This document shows positions 33,924 through 35,674 of a stretch of 35,674 nucleotides of DNA, in pieces (position 1 is the stretch's first letter; the number at the start of each line of letters is the position of its first letter). The translations under genes and the position numbers were made by a program. Source of the stretch: Paulinella micropora (lineage: Eukaryota > Cercozoa > Imbricatea > Euglyphida); assembly GCA_009731375.1 (NCBI GenBank), contig BJOX01000072.1:896849-932522 (forward strand). The letters are read 5' to 3'. Below the pieces are notes generated by a model, which had not been told where the DNA came from, made no database searches, and saw nothing but the letters and a program-made list of their open reading frames with translations.

Positions 33924-33975
33924 CATACTTACATAGCTGGCCTCAAAGTTTGCCACTGCGCCCGTGAATGAACCA
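33814..33975. repeat. Two diverged TAGCTCGCTTT-type cores in (ATAC)n
   Basis: CATAGCTCGCTTTTAGCTTT (33814) and CATAGCTGGCCTCAAAGTTT (33936) each lead into a TGCGCCC word. They appear related to the 32441 and 33016 cores through ATAGCTCGCTTTGA. Confidence 0.75.
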
Positions 33976-33984
33976 GAATCTTCA

Positions 33985-34135
33985 CCCTCTAATTTGTCCA
34001 TGGAGGAGAAGAAAGCACGGTATGTATGTATGTATGATGTATGTATGTATGTATATATTCACCCTTTAATTTATCATATACACCCTCTAATTTGTCAATT
34101 GAGGAGAAGAAAGCACGGTATGTATGTAATGTATG

Positions 34136-34167
<32 letters not shown>

Positions 34168-34282
34168 TGTATGTATCCCCTCTAATTTGTCAATGGAGGA
34201 GAAGAAAGCACGGTATGTATGTATGCATGTATGTATGTATATATGTATTCCCCTCTACATACACTACATACATACATACATA
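33985..34282 (+). repeat. 38-bp core in (TATG)n, plus orientation
   Basis: The core CCCTCTAATTTGTCAATGGA plus GGAGAAGAAAGCACGG is at 33985-34020, 34083-34119 and 34178-34213. A partial copy is at 34059-34079 and a stub at 34247-34256. Each full copy passes straight into GTATGTATG, so the core's right edge sits on a donor-like hexamer. Confidence 0.95.
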
Positions 34283-35316
34283 CCGTGCTTTCTTCTCCTC
34301 CAATGATAAACTAGAGGGTATACATACATACATACATACATACATACATGCATAAATACATAAATACATAAATACATACATACATACATACATACATACC
34401 GTGCTTTCTTCTCCTCCAATGATAAATCAGAGGGGATACATACATACATACATACATACATACATACATACATACATACGTACATACGTTCATACATACA
34501 TACATACATACATACACACATACATACATACATACATACATACCGTGCTTTCTTCTCCTCCAATTATAAATTAGAGGGGATAGATACATACATACATACA
34601 TACATACATACGTACATACATACATACATACATACCGTGCTTTCTTCTCCTCCATTGACAAAGTAGAGGGGATACATACATACATACATACATACATACA
34701 TACATACATACATAAATACATACATACATACATACGTACATACATACATACATACATACATACATACATACCGTGCTTTCTTCTCCTCCAATGATAAATT
34801 AGAGGGTGAATACATAGGTACATACATACATACATACATACATACGGACCTTTCTTCTCCTCCAATGATAAGTTAAAGGGGATACATACATACATACAAA
34901 CATACATACGTACATACATACATACATACATACCGTGTTTTCTTCTCCTCCAATGATAAATTAGAGGGTGAATACATACATACATACATACGTACATACG
35001 TACATACATACATACATACATACATACATACATACATACATACATGCATACATACATACATACATACATAAATAGATACATACATACATACATACATACC
35101 GTGCTTTCTTCTCCTCCAATGATAAACTAGAGGGGATACATACATACATACATACATACATACATACATACGTACATACATACATACCGTGCTTTCTTCT
35201 CCTCCATTGACAAATTAGAGGGGATACATACATACATACATACATGAATACATACATACATACATACATACATACCGTGCTTTCTTCTCCTCCATTGACA
35301 AATTAGAGGGGATACA

Positions 35317-35350
<34 letters not shown>

Positions 35351-35392
35351 CATACATACATACATACCGTGCTTTCTTCTCCTCCATTGACA
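34283..35392 (-). repeat. 38-bp core in (ATAC)n, eleven copies in minus orientation
   Basis: The same core, reversed, starts near 34283, 34399, 34543, 34634, 34770, 34845, 34933, 35099, 35186, 35276 and 35367. ATAC arrays of 45-130 bp with their own CGTA and AAATA variants separate them. Core and microsatellite always share orientation. The copy at 34845 is the most diverged and the one at 35367 is cut short at GACACA. Confidence 0.95.
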
Positions 35393-35532
35393 CATTTATT
35401 TATGTATGTATGTATGTATGTATGTATGTATGTATGTATGTATGTACATATGTACGTATGTATGTATGTATGTATGTATGTATGTATGTATGTATCCCCT
35501 CTAATTTATCATTGGAGGAGAAAAAAGCACGG
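35393..35532 (+). repeat. Return to (TATG)n with one plus-orientation core
   Basis: From about 35400 the tetranucleotide is again TATG, and a core in plus orientation lies at 35495-35532. This is the second inversion of the same compound repeat within 1.2 kb. Confidence 0.94.
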
Positions 35533-35564
35533 TATGTATGTATGTATGTATGTATGTATGTATG

Positions 35565-35619
<55 letters not shown>

Positions 35620-35623
35620 TCTA

Positions 35624-35674
<51 letters not shown>
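35533..35674. repeat. (TATG)n, (AT)n and (AC)n to the window end
   Basis: TATG to about 35569, (TA)n to 35615, the word GTTTCTAGA, then (CA)n to the last base. The array probably continues past the window. Confidence 0.96.

Noticed and set aside
33985-35532. CRISPR-like pattern of a constant repeat with spacers
   Set aside because: The 'spacers' are all the same tetranucleotide, the repeats occur in both orientations, no cas gene is present, and the DNA is eukaryotic.

Overview
This window is eukaryotic nuclear DNA dominated by simple repeats. The evidence is long tetranucleotide arrays (GATA/CTAT, TATG/ATAC, AAGT, GTAG), (AAT)n-tailed tRNA-derived SINEs, a foldback MITE, several dispersed repeat families, exon-like segments bounded by GT/AG splice signals, and assembly gaps (N runs) that sit inside repeats. 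I cannot name the organism. Nothing looks bacterial, viral or organellar, and no intact protein-coding gene, rRNA or functional tRNA is visible. By eye, well over half of the known bases are microsatellite or compound minisatellite.

Layout. Positions 1-11290 are a chain of tetranucleotide and (AT)n arrays. Short non-repetitive 'cores' of 30-60 bp recur in them 3-9 times, each core confined to its own stretch. A 1.8 kb (AAGT)n array at 3885-5664 and a hairpin with 60-bp repeats at 3661-3861 interrupt the chain. Positions 11287-24900 are the most complex part: three and a half copies of a ~475-bp dispersed repeat ('R'), a train of AAT-tailed SINEs all facing the minus strand (13981-22536), a 216/212-bp foldback MITE pair, a 183-bp tandem unit built around a 16-bp palindrome, a 61-bp minisatellite, and candidate minus-strand exons at 24891-24309, 18237-18049, 12654-12578 and 12371-12245. 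These exons have mutually compatible splice phases. Positions 24960-28130 are purine/pyrimidine-asymmetric tracts broken by two large gaps, plus ~660 bp of unrecognised unique sequence. Positions 28240-35674 return to GATA/CTAT and ATAC/TATG arrays with new cores, including a core present in both orientations between 33985 and 35532.

The parts seem to be linked in two ways. Retroelement-like repeats end in, or abut, the same microsatellites that fill the window: SINEs run into (ATT)n, R copies into (GATA)n. Separately, locus-specific cores have been multiplied together with the flanking tetranucleotides, sometimes in inverted orientation. A 122-bp and a 52-bp segment from the left half recur without a mismatch, inverted and adjacent to each other, at 28818-29025. 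If the minus-strand exons are real, one host gene spans at least 12.6 kb and its introns hold most of the mobile elements. Splice calls, gene structure and repeat classification are inference from reading the sequence; no search was run.
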